A stretch of DNA of 64,000 bases from Cucumis sativus (taxonomy: Eukaryota > Streptophyta > Magnoliopsida > Cucurbitales > Cucurbitaceae), in contig NC_026660.2 of assembly GCF_000004075.3 (NCBI RefSeq), positions 23,253,498 to 23,317,497 of the forward strand, written 5' to 3'. The position numbers and the translations under genes were made by a program. A model generated the notes under the pieces. That model saw only the letters and a list, made by a program, of their open reading frames with translations. It was not told the DNA's origin and searched no databases. Of the stretch, positions 29,401 to 42,300 are shown piece by piece. Positions within the stretch are counted from its first letter, which is position 1. Every line of letters starts with the position of its first letter.

Positions 29401-32377
29401 ATCTATAAAGGGCAGTTTTCTGAAACAAAAACACCTGTAACAAGGTAGAAAAGGGAAATAATCAATCCTAAGGTAACCATGGTTGACCGACAATAGCACT
29501 ACCAATAAGTGCTACTGATAGGTATTAATTATCACTGAGCCCAAGAGATAATATCATAAAAACACCCATAGTTAAATATCTCTTACACACTCAATGTTTA
29601 CTCAACAGTGTATAAACTCAACTCTTAGTGGACCATCAAATTCAAACTAGCTTACAGCAAATTAGACTAGAATTGTGTGGTACTTTCCTTATTACAAACT
29701 GTAAGCATCTTTTTGTATTTCCTATAGATGGGGCTCTTTTATATATTTTTGGATATTGTATTCAAACAACGAAATAGTGTCTTTAAAAGAAGAATTGGGG
29801 TGGTGGTTATACATATATGTGTGTGCTTTTGTTAAGAAAAATTTAATGCTCCAAAATACTCCCCCCCCCCCCCCCCCCCCCCCCCCCCCACACACACACA
29901 CAAAGAGAGGAGGGAGAAAGAAAGTCAGACACTGCCACTGCCCACAAGAAAACAAAGTACGAGAATAGATATACTATTTTCATTTTAACATGGTTCAAAA
30001 CGAAAACATTGCATTGAATAAACAAATAGAAACTAACCTTCTCAGGTGGGAGATCTAACCCCAAATTGCCACGAGCAAGAATAATACCATCTGCTTCTTG
30101 TAGTATGTCATCAAAATTGGTCAATCCCTAGGAAGGGGAAAAAAAAAGTATGCAAGCATTTATATTACCACCATGGTATGTTGATATATTAACAAAACGA
30201 TCTTTCAACTAAAGAATATGAGTCAAAAGTGAGCAAACAATGACTTACTTCTACACTTTCAATCTTTGCGAATATTTGAGTTTGGTTAAGGTCGCCTAGC
30301 TTAGAAAGAAATTGTCGAGCCTACATAAAAATTTAATTTAACAATCAATATCCTCTATTGTAATAATCAACATAGTCCAATCACCCAGTCAATCATTTCT
30401 TTAAAGTGAAGACTCAATGCAAGGAAATAATACTTGTCGAACATCTTCTGCATGTCTAGCATGTGATAGAGAGAGGAAGTCAATCTTGTTTTTTACTCCC
30501 CACGTAGCTATGATCTAAAGTCACCAGTCAACAGCAAAAAAATAATATGAGCTACCAATCATATTAAGGTTGTATAAGCTAATTGCAAGCAATCAGAGAG
30601 CCTTAACAGGCATAACAAACAGGAAACCGAAGAATTAACCTCTTTGTCTTTGTCAGTAAGTGTTGGAAGATCAATGTGAATTTCAGCAGCATGCAAAGTG
30701 TACATTGTACCAACCAAAGTGGCAGAGTTCTTTACCACACAAACAACATCATCTCCTTTCACTTCGAAAACCTGATAAATCCCCAACAGACACAATTCAG
30801 AATAACGTCATTTACCACGATTCCTTACAGTGAAAAAATTGACGATCGCTAACAATATGCTCCATTACCTCCAACCAAACAGATGTTGTTTCACTTCCAG
30901 TAAAGAGGTACTGACCAAGAAAAAGGGTGTCTCCTTTCTTAACGACCTATATAAGAAAATGTCAAGTTTAGTAATATGAAGGAGATTACTGTATAATCAA
31001 TGCAGTGAAGAAAATAACGCCTATATTTTATAAAGTTTGACTTTGCAAAATATTTTCTTATCATAAACTAAAGAATATTAAAATCTCAACCTCTAATCAA
31101 TTTTTAATGAAAAACTCATGTGTCTTCATATGATGCAATTAACAATGTGGATCTCGTGCAGCAATGAAATGAACCACCATCTTTACACGATAATTTCTTA
31201 TTATAAGTCTATTTTTCAATAAGCATCAAATTGAAGCCCCTTAAATAAGGGAACTTGATGTCAGCTGCTTATTTTACTGAGAGTAAATTTAATCAGGCAA
31301 CAGACATGATGTACATAAGTAATTAGATGATTAGTATAGTCAGTTAACGTTAGTTTAGTTGATGATTTTAGATTAAATAATAGTTTGGGTTTATTTAGTG
31401 ATTTGTTTTATTTTCTTGTATAACAACAAATAGCAACTTCTAGAAATATACGAGGGGTTATTGAATATCAATTTAAAATAGAACTTTGATTCATAGATAG
31501 TTTTTCCTGAACTTCAGGGCTACAGATTTTCCTTGTTTGGCTGTGGATTTGGCCTAATCTAAAATGTTACACAAGTAATATGAAGTTTTATAGTATTTCC
31601 CAACCTTTGAAAGTCCATCATAATTTATAGGTAGCAGCTCGGAAGATGCCTCTAGTTCTTGATTGGGTGTTAGAACAAGAAACCCATCTTCCTGAAGAGA
31701 GATAGATTTCTCACTTCTATTTACAACCAACACCTCAGGACCCGCTGTATCCAGCATAATCTGAAAAAGCAGAAGAATTATCTTACTTATTCTTTGGCCA
31801 AGTTACTAAGAAAATGGTAGGAAAGTTCAAATGATAAAATATGCACTCAAGCATATTAAAAACGAACATACAGCACAAAGTTTCTTGGTGCTTTTAACAG
31901 CAATCTTCAAATTTTCCAAAGTCTCTTGATGGTAATCCGGGCTACCCCATGAAAAGTCGAACCGAGCAACTAGCAGCCACCAAAGAAAGAATAGAAAAAA
32001 CAAAAGTTCCCTACTTAAACTCAAACGCATTACCCACTGGAACCAAAACGAAAGTTGCTAAGGAAGCCAACCATACCCGACATTCCAGCCGTCAAACAAG
32101 CAGAAATAACTTGTACAGATCGAGACTTAGGACCCAGAGTACCAACAATCTTAGTCATCGTAGGAAAGAAGCTCTGGAAAACAAGAAAACATCAAGGGGC
32201 CTCAAATACAAGAAAAAGAATGCAATCTATGTACACTTGTAATGAAATGCAGCAATTCAAAGATGGAAGTAAAATTTAAAAAAAAAAAACGAAAAAAGCA
32301 AGACTTACAGCCTTGGAAGGCTCCAAAATGGAAGCCATCCGAATGGGCTCCTCAAGAAGCAAGTGATTGGAATGCAT
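23487..32377 (-). CDS. Cytosolic pyruvate kinase, tandem copy A
   Basis: Converts phosphoenolpyruvate and ADP to pyruvate and ATP, the last glycolytic step. Sixteen minus-strand exons: 32377-32309, 32173-32077, 31969-31872, 31760-31605, 30946-30869, 30771-30640, 30514-30434, 30320-30249, 30127-30038, 29434-29290, 29021-28933, 27578-27483, 27368-27301, 27125-27026, 25978-25919, 23639-23487; 527 residues. The N-terminus reads [10 protein letters not shown] and [11 protein letters not shown]; the active-site segment has K256 and E258 (IFAKIES) and [13 protein letters not shown] near 279-291, where animal enzymes have RGD. The C-terminus ends VVKIIELED. There is no transit peptide. All exon lengths equal those of copy B. 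Copy-specific oddities are an exon 15 ending DPQHL (copy B DPRHP), a 2.3 kb last intron with a LINE insertion, and a 29-base poly-C run in intron 9. The frame is fully open, so the gene looks functional. Confidence 0.95.
23840..25746 (+). repeat. 14-base target-site duplication flanking the LINE
   Basis: CATGTACAAAAACC occurs at 23840-23853 and again at 25733-25746, immediately after an A-rich tail. This is the signature of target-primed reverse transcription. A similar 12-base word (ATGTACAAAAAC) at about 23952 is an alternative left boundary. Confidence 0.65.
23854..25732 (+). mobile_element. Decayed LINE (non-LTR retrotransposon) fragment
   Basis: 5'-truncated, frame-broken element inside the last intron of pyruvate kinase copy A, in antisense orientation to the gene. 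Fragments in several plus-strand frames match the reverse transcriptase C-terminus and the following zinc-binding region of plant LINEs, in the right order: [17 protein letters not shown] near 24500, [12 protein letters not shown] near 24665, [17 protein letters not shown] near 24812, a [20 protein letters not shown] block near 25045, and [19 protein letters not shown] near 25160. The 3' end is an A-rich tail (25717-25732) followed by the duplicated target. Frameshifts and stops make it inactive. The identification is by motif memory; the left boundary is less certain than the right. Confidence 0.8.
27912..27994. repeat. 24-base direct repeat in copy A intron 11
   Basis: AAGTGCTCTAGCTTCAGCTT and the four following bases occur at 27912 and 27971, 59 bases apart, inside the 1.35 kb intron 11. 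That intron is longer than its counterpart in copy B (0.93 kb), so inserted sequence is likely. A further stretch around 28080-28310 has a run-on tail style reminiscent of a LINE 3' end but is not identifiable. Confidence 0.7.
29861..29902. repeat. 29-base poly-C run followed by a CA repeat
   Basis: An uninterrupted C run (29861-29889) passes directly into CACACA in intron 9 of copy A. On the transcribed minus strand it is a poly-G run. Runs of this kind are length-unstable and hard to sequence, so the exact length may be an assembly estimate. Confidence 0.9.
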
Positions 32378-33813
32378 TTTGGTGAGAATGGGAATGTGGG
32401 TTCAGTTGGAAAATGGAAAGAGAAGAATCGTTGGAGAGAAAAAAATAGTGTTGTTTTTGGGTTTAAGTAAAGAAGAGCAAAACAAGGTTCTGCAAAACAA
32501 AACCAGAAGAAGATGAATCAATAGACTAAGTACATTCCAGTCTTCCACTTCCCAAAACTGATGACTTATTCTGTCTTTTGATGCGCTGTAATATAACGTA
32601 ATGCATTTCAATCAAATCAATTGTTATAGTTTCTGCTTGACCATTTTCTTTCATTTTAAAAGAATTAAATTGAATGACATATATAGTTGTATACAATTTA
32701 TATACTTCTATGATTGCCTTAGCGTTAAGACATTCATAAATAGGTCCCACCATACATTCAATTTGTTCAACTACTATTACTTCCTATTCAATTTCTCTCT
32801 TTTTTTCTCCTCTATTCTCTTTTTCCAATTCAAAACTCATCCATATATTCCATTCTCATTTTATATCTCTCGGTCAATCTTTTAACACACTTTTAAAATA
32901 TTACGAACTACCTAAATATAGCAAATTTATTTTACACCTTTACAAAATTTATTTTAAATGACAATACTAATAAAATTGATTCATCTTTGTTAAGTTTAAG
33001 GGTATAGTTTAATGACATTTTCTAATAAAGTTCAGAGTTAGGCATAATTTAGCCCCAGATACCAAAAGTAAAGCTAAGTTGATGGTAATAATTGTCATAA
33101 CTTTCGAGTCCTCGCTTGTGTTGTTGTGGTAGAAAAAGATAAATAAAAGTTTTGACCTCCTATTCCATTACCATTACCCATCTTTTACTTTTATTTTCTC
33201 TATTGGAGTCCATTGTTTTGCTGAAAACCACCAAGACAAACAAACAAAAGAGGAGAAAAAGAAAAAGAAGATGTAGAGATGAAGAAAATATACATATACA
33301 CACACATATATATAGAAACGTCACAAAAGCAATTATTTGGTTTAAAAAGGAAGCTGCCGAAAGGACGTTGGAAATTTAATTGCGCCGATAGTTCCTTTGG
33401 AAACTGAAATTTGTAGACAATAAATATTATTCTACATAATAACCATTTCAATTAATAAAATTGAGTTGAATTTAATTTTAGTGAAAATTATGTACCAAGT
33501 GTCAAATGCTGCACAATTCCACGGCAATTGATTGAAAGATTCAAACTCATATACACATCAACTTCTTTTCCTTGTAATTTGTGAAGTTATAATATATATA
33601 TACACATATAGTATTCAATAACATTATTCGGTAAGTTAAATTTGTTTCAAGGAATAATTTAAGAAGATTGTACTAGATCTTTTATACAAAATTGAGTGAA
33701 AATACTTAGAATGTCATAATATTATAATATTATAGGAATCTAATTTTAAAAAGTTTATGTAATTTTTTATGTTTTGAAAGAGAAGTTGCATACGTGGCAC
33801 CACATCCGTCCGT

Positions 33814-33823
33814 ACCGTACGGT
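33814..33823. promoter_or_regulatory. GC-rich palindrome ACCGTACGGT
   Basis: A perfect 10-base palindrome lies in a locally GC-rich patch (33788-33850) within very AT-rich DNA, about 1.4 kb upstream of the copy A start. It is noted only because it stands out in composition. Confidence 0.3.
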
Positions 33824-34486
33824 GCGTTTTGGATGGCGACAAGACGACAGTACTACACACAGAAGGGAACTCCACTTTTTGGCCAAAACACTTCGAATAA
33901 AATAAAAAATGCGTTTTCTATATATCAATTCTACCATTTTTGTTCTTATTTATTCATTTCTCCTTTAGGAAGTATAGCTGTTATTGGTAATTTTGGTATG
34001 AAGTTGCAAAAGTATAAACAAAGATATTAGTTACCTTTTTTGTTCTTTTAATCTTTGCATGCTTTAATTTAATCTCAAACTTAAAAGTTTTTTTGTTATA
34101 ATAATTTTGGAGATAGAAAAGTTGAACTCTTAATTATAGTTTTTCAAACGATATTTTATGACTCATATTCATTACTTTAAATAGAAGAAATGTCATTTTC
34201 TTATTGTGAGGTAGTTGGGTTGCATGTGGAGCTTGTTCAATGTGGTAGCTGTTATTGTAAGGCTTATCCATTTCTTGCATCCATTATCACCAGCAGATCT
34301 GATAGGATTCATATTATGGAACTTTCATTTTAATATTAACATTGAAGTATCCTTTTACAATAAATATATATATATATATATAGTGTATCAAGAATATCAA
34401 AGTTAGGTAGCATCACAATGGTTCTATCCCACTCTTTTAATTATCTGAAAGTCACGATCTTTTCACTTTTTGTGGCGGGCTTGAGA

Positions 34487-34528
34487 ACACGTGTCCATAT
34501 AGGATTTTCATATATAGACCCACGTGGG
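34487..34528. promoter_or_regulatory. Pair of palindromic G-boxes
   Basis: ACACGTGT at 34487-34494 and CCCACGTGGG at 34519-34528 are perfect palindromes with CACGTG cores 33 bases apart. G-boxes bind bZIP and bHLH factors, and paired ones are typical of ABA- or light-responsive promoters. They are 2.1 kb upstream of copy A and 1.8 kb beyond the stop of copy B, so the target gene is uncertain. Confidence 0.4.
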
Positions 34529-34796
34529 GGCAAATTTTTGTATTTTCAATATAAAATATAAATAATATTTAATAATAGATAAAAATAAATGCATTATTAT
34601 AATTAGCCAAATGGTTGTGTAGTTCATTGGTACGACGGCACACTTGGAAACATGGAATTTTGTGTACTTGAAAACAAGAGATTTTGTATATAAATCTCAT
34701 TTAGTAGATAATTTACAACTTTCTTTTTGCCTAATTGTATTTATAGGTTTAGTATGAAGTGTGAGTTTGAACTAGGGATTTAAGAATAATCTGACA

Positions 34797-34939
34797 ATTT
34801 GGACTACCCAATCCATATTAAGTTGGGTTGTGTTAGTTTAAAATGTGTGTTGAGTTGAGTTAAAATTTTGGGTTTTTTTTGTTTGGTTGGATCTCGAGTT
34901 AGGGATTAAAAATTCAATTCAACTCAACCCAAATTAATA

Positions 34940-34971
<32 letters not shown>

Positions 34972-35225
34972 TTATTATTATTTATTTAATAAAAACAAAG
35001 TTAAGAGTATTTTATTAAATGGACGTGTAAGAGGTTATAAACATCAAGTAGTTACAACAATTTTAAACTTTACAAACATTAGGAATGAAAAAAATAATAA
35101 TAATACAATTGACAATTCATCTCAATCCAATCCAACCTACATTTTATGGATTGGGTTGAGAATCTATATTTATTGGATTATTCAGATTGTCAACCCAATC
35201 AAACATTTCCAACCCATCAATAAAA
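34797..35225. mobile_element. Possible MITE with repeated TTGGGTTG/CAACCCAA motifs
   Basis: The left half carries TTGGGTTG and GTTGAGTTGAG motifs. The right half carries CAATCCAATCCAACC and CAACCCAATC in the opposite sense, around an AT/GT microsatellite (34940-34970) and AT-rich core. Clustered short subterminal motifs in inverted arrangement are seen in hAT-like MITEs. Ends and target duplication are unresolved. Confidence 0.3.
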
Positions 35226-36337
35226 TTAAATTTTAAGTATAAAAAAATATATTATGTTTTATGTTTTAATTGCAGTGCAATTTCTCCATCTTTTCTAGAG
35301 AGATTTTCAACAACATTTTATTAAACAGGTAACGTTTTTTAGTGTAATTTTCATATAATTGACAATAACGGAAGTTTAATACAAATGACAATTACTAAAA
35401 TAATGAATCATAATTATGTGAAATTTTAAATTAAATTAATTGATGTTAACACTGAAAAAGAGAAATGTGAAAATTTGAAGCTAATAGAAACAAATGCGGG
35501 TAAAAGTGTCATTTTGTAACCAACCTTATATATACCACTTTCCATTATAAATAATTTTTAAAATTTTAGGTAAAAATTAATTAAAGGAAATTGGATTTAC
35601 GTCCAAATCATTTTTTTAAATAGATATTTAATAACAAATTAGTTATAAGATAATTATCAAAAAGAAAATTATACACTTATAAGTAATGAAAAATATTGTC
35701 AAACTTCAAAGGTTAAAGATTCTCCCACAATAGCTAGCAACCCTATCCTAAACTGGACCATTTAATATCTCACATATTTGATTACCCTCAAGTCATGAAG
35801 GAATATATAAAAACATTGCTATACGCTGAAGGTAATCAAAATTTCAAAACTTGGGTCTTCCATTGTTCAACAATACGATTTAAGAAGAGGACCACAATTT
35901 TTCCAAGAGCAAATATGCAAAATCAAAACTACAAAGAAACAACAATTCAGCGTACAAGAAAATTTCTGGACTGTAACAAAACCAGTAGATCTCATGATTA
36001 TTTGTGGTGAGTGCATGATCAAAAATGGCAACCACAGATCCTCTAGTATGGGTCCCTAATGCCACAACAAATAGAAATGAAACTAACCAAAAAATCATGA
36101 CTTGGCCATTGGTTGAATAACTTCAATAAATTAAGATTTTGCCATGAACACCATGGCTTCTAAATTTGGGAAAGTCAATAGCGTTTTTATGAGTCATTTT
36201 ACATTTTCTCACTTATAAGATCTCCTCGATCTCCAAAACCATGTATATAATTTCATTATACCTCATGGTGGTGACAGCACCAGGAAAACGGTCACTTCAA
36301 AAATTAGCGGGAAAAGAAATTATCTGGAAAGGCTATT

Positions 36338-39300
36338 TCAATCTTCAAGCTCGATAATCTTGACCACAGATGCATCCCCAACCTTCTGACAAACAACAAC
36401 TCGGTCATGTGACTTAATCACTCCAGACGCTTTGCCATGATCCAGAGCAACCTTTAGAACCGACTCATTTGTTGCGCTAGTAGATTCCGCCTACGAAGCA
36501 AATACAATCAAAAGGCATAAGCATATGGTTATTGAGATTTTTTATTTTAGAAAGAACAATATAGTAAATTGAAAATTGTCATTTTTTTTACATTCAAGAA
36601 ACACAGCCGTGCCATTATTAATATACACGTACCCATGCAAAAATTTCCACAATACAAGTTCATGATTTAAGAAAAATGAGCATTCTCGTGTCTATATGAT
36701 TATTTTTTATGCAAGTCCAGCCCAGAATAAATGAAGCTGGCTCCTTCATTCTCAACCAAGGGATTTTTTCTTGTTAACTTCAAACCTTTTCTGGAGGTTT
36801 TGCTCCATTACAAATCGTAAATTGTAGTTGTACATGCTCCCTTTCTGATGTCAGGTGAACAGCCCAGGCAACCAATACAAGCTACATAACTATTTTCAGA
36901 GAACCAAACACAAGGTTTGTGTAGAACAACTAATTTTGTTCCAAAGCAAAGCAGGGATAGACCAAAAACCATTGGTTTACGAATAATTTTGAAGCTAAAA
37001 GCTACTTTTACCAGCAGCCTGGCCTTGTTAAAGGATCATGAGTGAGAACCGATTCAGATATAAACCAAAAGCATAATTCACTTCATCAACCGTATGGCAT
37101 AAAATGGAAAATAGAACTTACAGGGTGTCGTGGATCAGCAAGCATAGGGAACAGGCCTCTTACTATCAATGACTGCCTTGCCTGAAATAGCCCAAGACCA
37201 AATAACACATTTAACAAAAATAGAAACTATCAATATAGGATTGAGGTTTTAGGATGAAAATTGTTAGACATCAATGGCACAACGTTCATATATACAAGGA
37301 TGATAGCTAATCTAGTTGCACATTTAGCTTGATCCATATGAATACACAACTTATTGCACAGCAATCTACTACTTACCTTAAAAAAAGAAAGAAAATGATA
37401 TAATCTCTCATACACATGCCTAAAGGATAATGGCATCCAATAACTACATAGAACAATTGATACTCTAGCTAAAATCTAAGAAATGAGAGAAAATTATATG
37501 GCCTTACAGTATCTTAGTTACTTTAATTGTGTTTGAACTTCTTTGCTGGGACGAATTTGAGACAGAATACCAAGTATAATACATACTCAACAAGTTTGAA
37601 ATAAGTCTACCGATTCCTCTTTAGCAATAATATAATCATTTTTGAAAAATCACAAGAAAAAGAGGGCACAATAGCAAGACGGTATTAAATATTTCACTGA
37701 CTATTGACTAGTATAGCTGAAATTGAGATAAATGCATAAATGAGTCCCTTTTCTAAATCATCCAACCCATGAGCAAGACATATTTGTCACGTAAAGAAAT
37801 GACAGCATAAGAGAAAATTGCTCAAAATGAGACAAGATGTACCTCAAATGCTCCACTAAAGCTCCACCTTAACTGATTTGTCTTCAGCCTAGGAATGACA
37901 ACGGATATAACTGGCATTGTGGGCCTATATTTAGCAATTAATCTGCACATTTGTACAAGAAATTTAGAACTCTGAAACATATGGCTGATATTTTTTTAAG
38001 AAAACTTCAGCATGTTAGGAGATAAAAAAAATGGCACAGTAGACTCTGATACCTTGCAGCTCTTCCAGATGAAGTGAAGCAAATAATAACTGAAGCTTTC
38101 ACCTTAATGGCAGCCCTAACCTAAAAACAGAATAAACATATGAAAACTACAGTAGAACAATAACAATATAAAAAGATCATTACTAAATCAACCCATTGAA
38201 AATAATATGTACAAAAATAACCCAGAATAAGAATTTAGTACCGCTGAGGAAGCAATGGATTCCAAGTGCGTCATAGGTTCCCCAACGAATTTGACAGTCT
38301 TCTTGAAATATAAATCTTGATTGAACACCTTCTCAGACTGCATTTATTGGAAAACAGGAGCCAAAGGGGAAAATAAACACTTCAGCAGAAAAAAGATTCA
38401 ACATTCTATATAGACCTATAAAAGAAAATTGATAAAAAAAGATGACAGTTTTAAATCTCAGATTGCAAAAAAGTTATAAAAGGAGGCATGATGAAAATTG
38501 AAGGTCAAATTGCAAATTTGGTCCCCTTTATGAAGGTTTTATCAAACCATATGGACTAAATTCTAGCTTCCAGAAAATAATGATAAATTTGATAAAGGTA
38601 AAAGGGGACAGTTCCAAATCTCATGATTGGAAAGAAACGCTGTCACTAATTATAAAATGAAAGACCAAGGCACAATGAACAAATTTATAATCAAAGTTGA
38701 TCTTAGGAGTATGTGACGTATTTGACCCACAAGCAAAAAAATTAAATAAATAATGATGCAATCATGCGAATAATTTGAGTAAACACAAATCCTTAGCAGA
38801 AACATAACTCAACATAAATCCAACATGTAACTACAGATAACAATTGAATTAGTACAAGGGTCAAGTTTATCAAATTGATAAAAAACCAGCAAAGGTTATG
38901 TGTCAGAAAATCCCAAAAAAGAATAGACAAAAATTAAATATTGGAGCGCGAATCTATTCCACTATAGCTGCTAATTGAAGTTAGAATTAGTGTCATTGGA
39001 TGATTCTAAACTTAGTGAACACATTGGCAGTGAAGAAAATAACTGATCACTAAAACCATGGACACAGTGTCTTAAAGATAAATAAATGGGTAAAGAAAAG
39101 CAATAGGATATGGGTGAGGAAACAACCGGATGTGACTTTCAACAAAACTAAAATAGCTTAATACCGAAGTTTGCAAAGAAGTGAATTTTGGGTGCAAGAT
39201 TGAGTTAACAAAATGAATTCCTCGTTACATGCCAAATATATATACACATGGATCAACAGAGGGTATTTACCTCAGCACAAATCCTACCAACAGTAGAAAT

Positions 39301-42300
39301 AGTCTCAACTGGATACAGTCCACGTAAAGTCTCAGCTCCCAGAAGAATAGCATCACTTCCTGTGTACATGAAAAAAGATGCAATCATTGATGTCAACTGA
39401 TATTTCAGAAGAATCACAAAGATTTAAAGCAGTTTGAATTCATAAATAAAATTGCCATTCCTTAAATAGGTTACAAATAAGCTATATTAGTATTTACATT
39501 CTTAGACTGACATGCTGTCCACATATCTAATGTCTCAACATTTCATCAACATTTCCACAATATTTTGGGAAAATAAAACTTTACTTCTCAAAGAAAGAGA
39601 GTAATTGAGGACCAAATTTCCAAGCATAACCACATCATTGCGGTAAACCAAAGACTGCAGAAAAGGGTAACATCAAAAAAAAGTTCACACAATATACTTT
39701 TCCATTATTATTGTATGATTTACCATCAAGAACTGCATTTGCAACATCAGTAGCTTCTGCACGAGTAGGCCTTAAATTGTTGGTCATACTGTCTACAACA
39801 CGAGTAACCACAGCAGGCTTACCAGCCATGTTACACTTATAAAGAGCAGCTTTCTGAAACAAAAACACCTGCAATATATGGAGAAGTGATCAGAAAGAAG
39901 CATACCTTAAGCCTTAGAACCTCGAGGTCATGGTGAGAAATAAATTAAGTTTGGACCAAGATCATCAATAACTGAAAAGGATTTATGAGGATAATGTTGT
40001 AGAGGGTTTTGAGACTGTACAGAAGTAAACAAACCTTCTCGGGTGGGAGATCTATACCCAAATTCCCACGGGATAGAATAATACCATCTGCTGCTTGTAG
40101 AATCTCATCAAAATGGGTTAATCCCTGAAGCAGGACCACAAAAATATGCAAATGTCCAAATCAGCATTATTATAATGCATCCCCCCCAACCAAAAAAAAA
40201 AAAAGAGAAGCTAAATATGACTAACCTCAACAGTTTCAATCTTTGCAAAGATTTGGGTTTGGCTGAGGTCGCCCAACTTAGAAAGAAATTCACGAGCCTG
40301 TATAATCACGAAAATGAAGTCCAACCATTTAACTCAAATTATGTAGACAGAGACAGAGTTCAATGTAAAGGAATATCATACCTGTCGAACATCTTCAGCA
40401 TGTCTAGTATATGATAGTGAAAGGAAATCAATTTTGTTTTGCACTCCCCAACTTGATATAACCTGTAATTAGAAATACAATACACAAAGTTGATATAACC
40501 TGTAATGAGAAAACTATAGTCCTTGGGGATAATGACAATACACAAATCAGAAGGCTCGCCCACCTCCTTGTCCTCATCAGAAAGTGTAGGAAGGTTAATG
40601 TGAATTTGAGAGCCATGCAAAGTGAACAGTGACCCAGCCAATGTGGCAGAGTTCTTAATTACACAAACAACATCATCGCCCTTGACTTCAGAAACCTGAT
40701 CAAGTTCCCAATAAAAAACAGTCAAGAAAAAATTCATCTTTTCAACACAATATTCAAAAGAGGCTATAATCATCCTTATGAATTTACGTGGTAAACTATG
40801 TTTTCCTGATTACAAACCATTCAGACAAAAAAACAAAAAAAGTGCACGATCAAATCACACACACACACACACTCTTGAAATAAAGCCACTATCTGAAAGC
40901 CGTAGTTTTAGGGTGCTATCTCAAAGAACTGGAAACAGCTTAGGAGTTTTCCTTACCTCCAGCCATGCAGAAGTTGATTCACTTCCAGTGAAAAGATATT
41001 GACCCACGAAAATTGTGTCTCCTTTCTTCACAGCCTACAAAAGACAAAGTATAGTTTTTGGATGAAAATTACTAATATCAACTGAAATTGGATAGTAAAA
41101 AACTGCAGTGCTAAATGGTTCATAATGCCGCTCAATTGCAGACATTCTAGAAGCAATCAGTAAATTAGAAAGATAAGAAAATCAGTGTTGGATGAGATAC
41201 ATTTGAATAAAGTAGATTAAGTTCTTGAGCATACGGTCAAAGTTTAAAACATAAAATTTATTGACATTTATCTAAGATGTAAATTTAAGTATTTCTACTT
41301 TTTCTTATTTGTAAATATCACTCTCAGGTTTTAAAAATTATTATTGGTACTTCGTTATTTTCATCAATATTTAGACAGTCGATATTTTAAATAATCATGG
41401 GCACAGAGCCATAAATGTGAAACTAGAATGTCAGTATGAAATTCAGAATTGAGAAAGCCATAATATTATTATTCCAGGTGACTGCATGACTAAGAATGCA
41501 TGACTTTAAACGCTTCAAAGTTCATTATTAGCATTTTTTACTACTGGAATCAGCCCATGGTGGTTCACTTCTAGCTTCAAAAGCTAGGATCTAGCTTTTT
41601 TTTTGACAAGTCTGTACAAGGCCAACATTGCTACACCCTACAGGATGTCATCAAAAAAGGAAGATTTGGTAGTGAAAGGATGTTTCAGTAAGGCCTCACA
41701 ATGACATTAGAGATAAAATGCTAACTTTCAACAGCCAGTCCAACTAACATAGCCAAACTAAACAAAATCGAACTCATTATTAATTTTCCAAAAAGACGGT
41801 CATCATGAAATTTAATACCTTTGAAAGTCCTGTAAAGTTAATAGGCAAGAGCTCTGAAGTCGCCTCAAGTTCTTGATTCGGTGTAAGGACGACTATTGCA
41901 TCTTCCTGAAGTGAAATGGATTTCTCGGTTTTGTTTATTACTTGCAATTCAGGGCCCACAGTGTCAAGCATAACCTGAAAATAGCACAAGTACCAAGGCA
42001 TCACATTAGTTTTTTTCCTTCATTACAGATGGAAGGTAGAAAACTTCGCACGCATTTAAATAGAATAGGCAAAAATATTATTTCATCAGTAGAAGAATTA
42101 ATTCTTGGATGATGGCACTAAATACCAAGTACCACCATTAAACAATCTAAAAAAAAGAGACTTCCAGTTCCAAATTCCAATAACAGAGCAGAAATCATAA
42201 TATATCAACTTCGTAAAAAAAAACAACTCCATCCAGTTCCATCCTAGGACAGACATTCACATATTTTCTCCACTTAACCAAACAAATAATCCAACAAAAG

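Larger units (their letters stand above)
32378..36337. other. Spacer between the two pyruvate kinase genes
   Basis: About 4 kb containing the promoter of copy A (left side) and the 3' region of copy B (right side). Apart from the palindromes, AT/GT microsatellite and MITE-like block listed separately, no gene is supported. Short frames at 32601-32885 and 35795-36010 are not recognisable. Confidence 0.5.

Noticed and set aside
31949-32279. Plus-strand frames opposite pyruvate kinase copy A exons 2-3
   Set aside because: They are antisense to well-supported exons on the minus strand.
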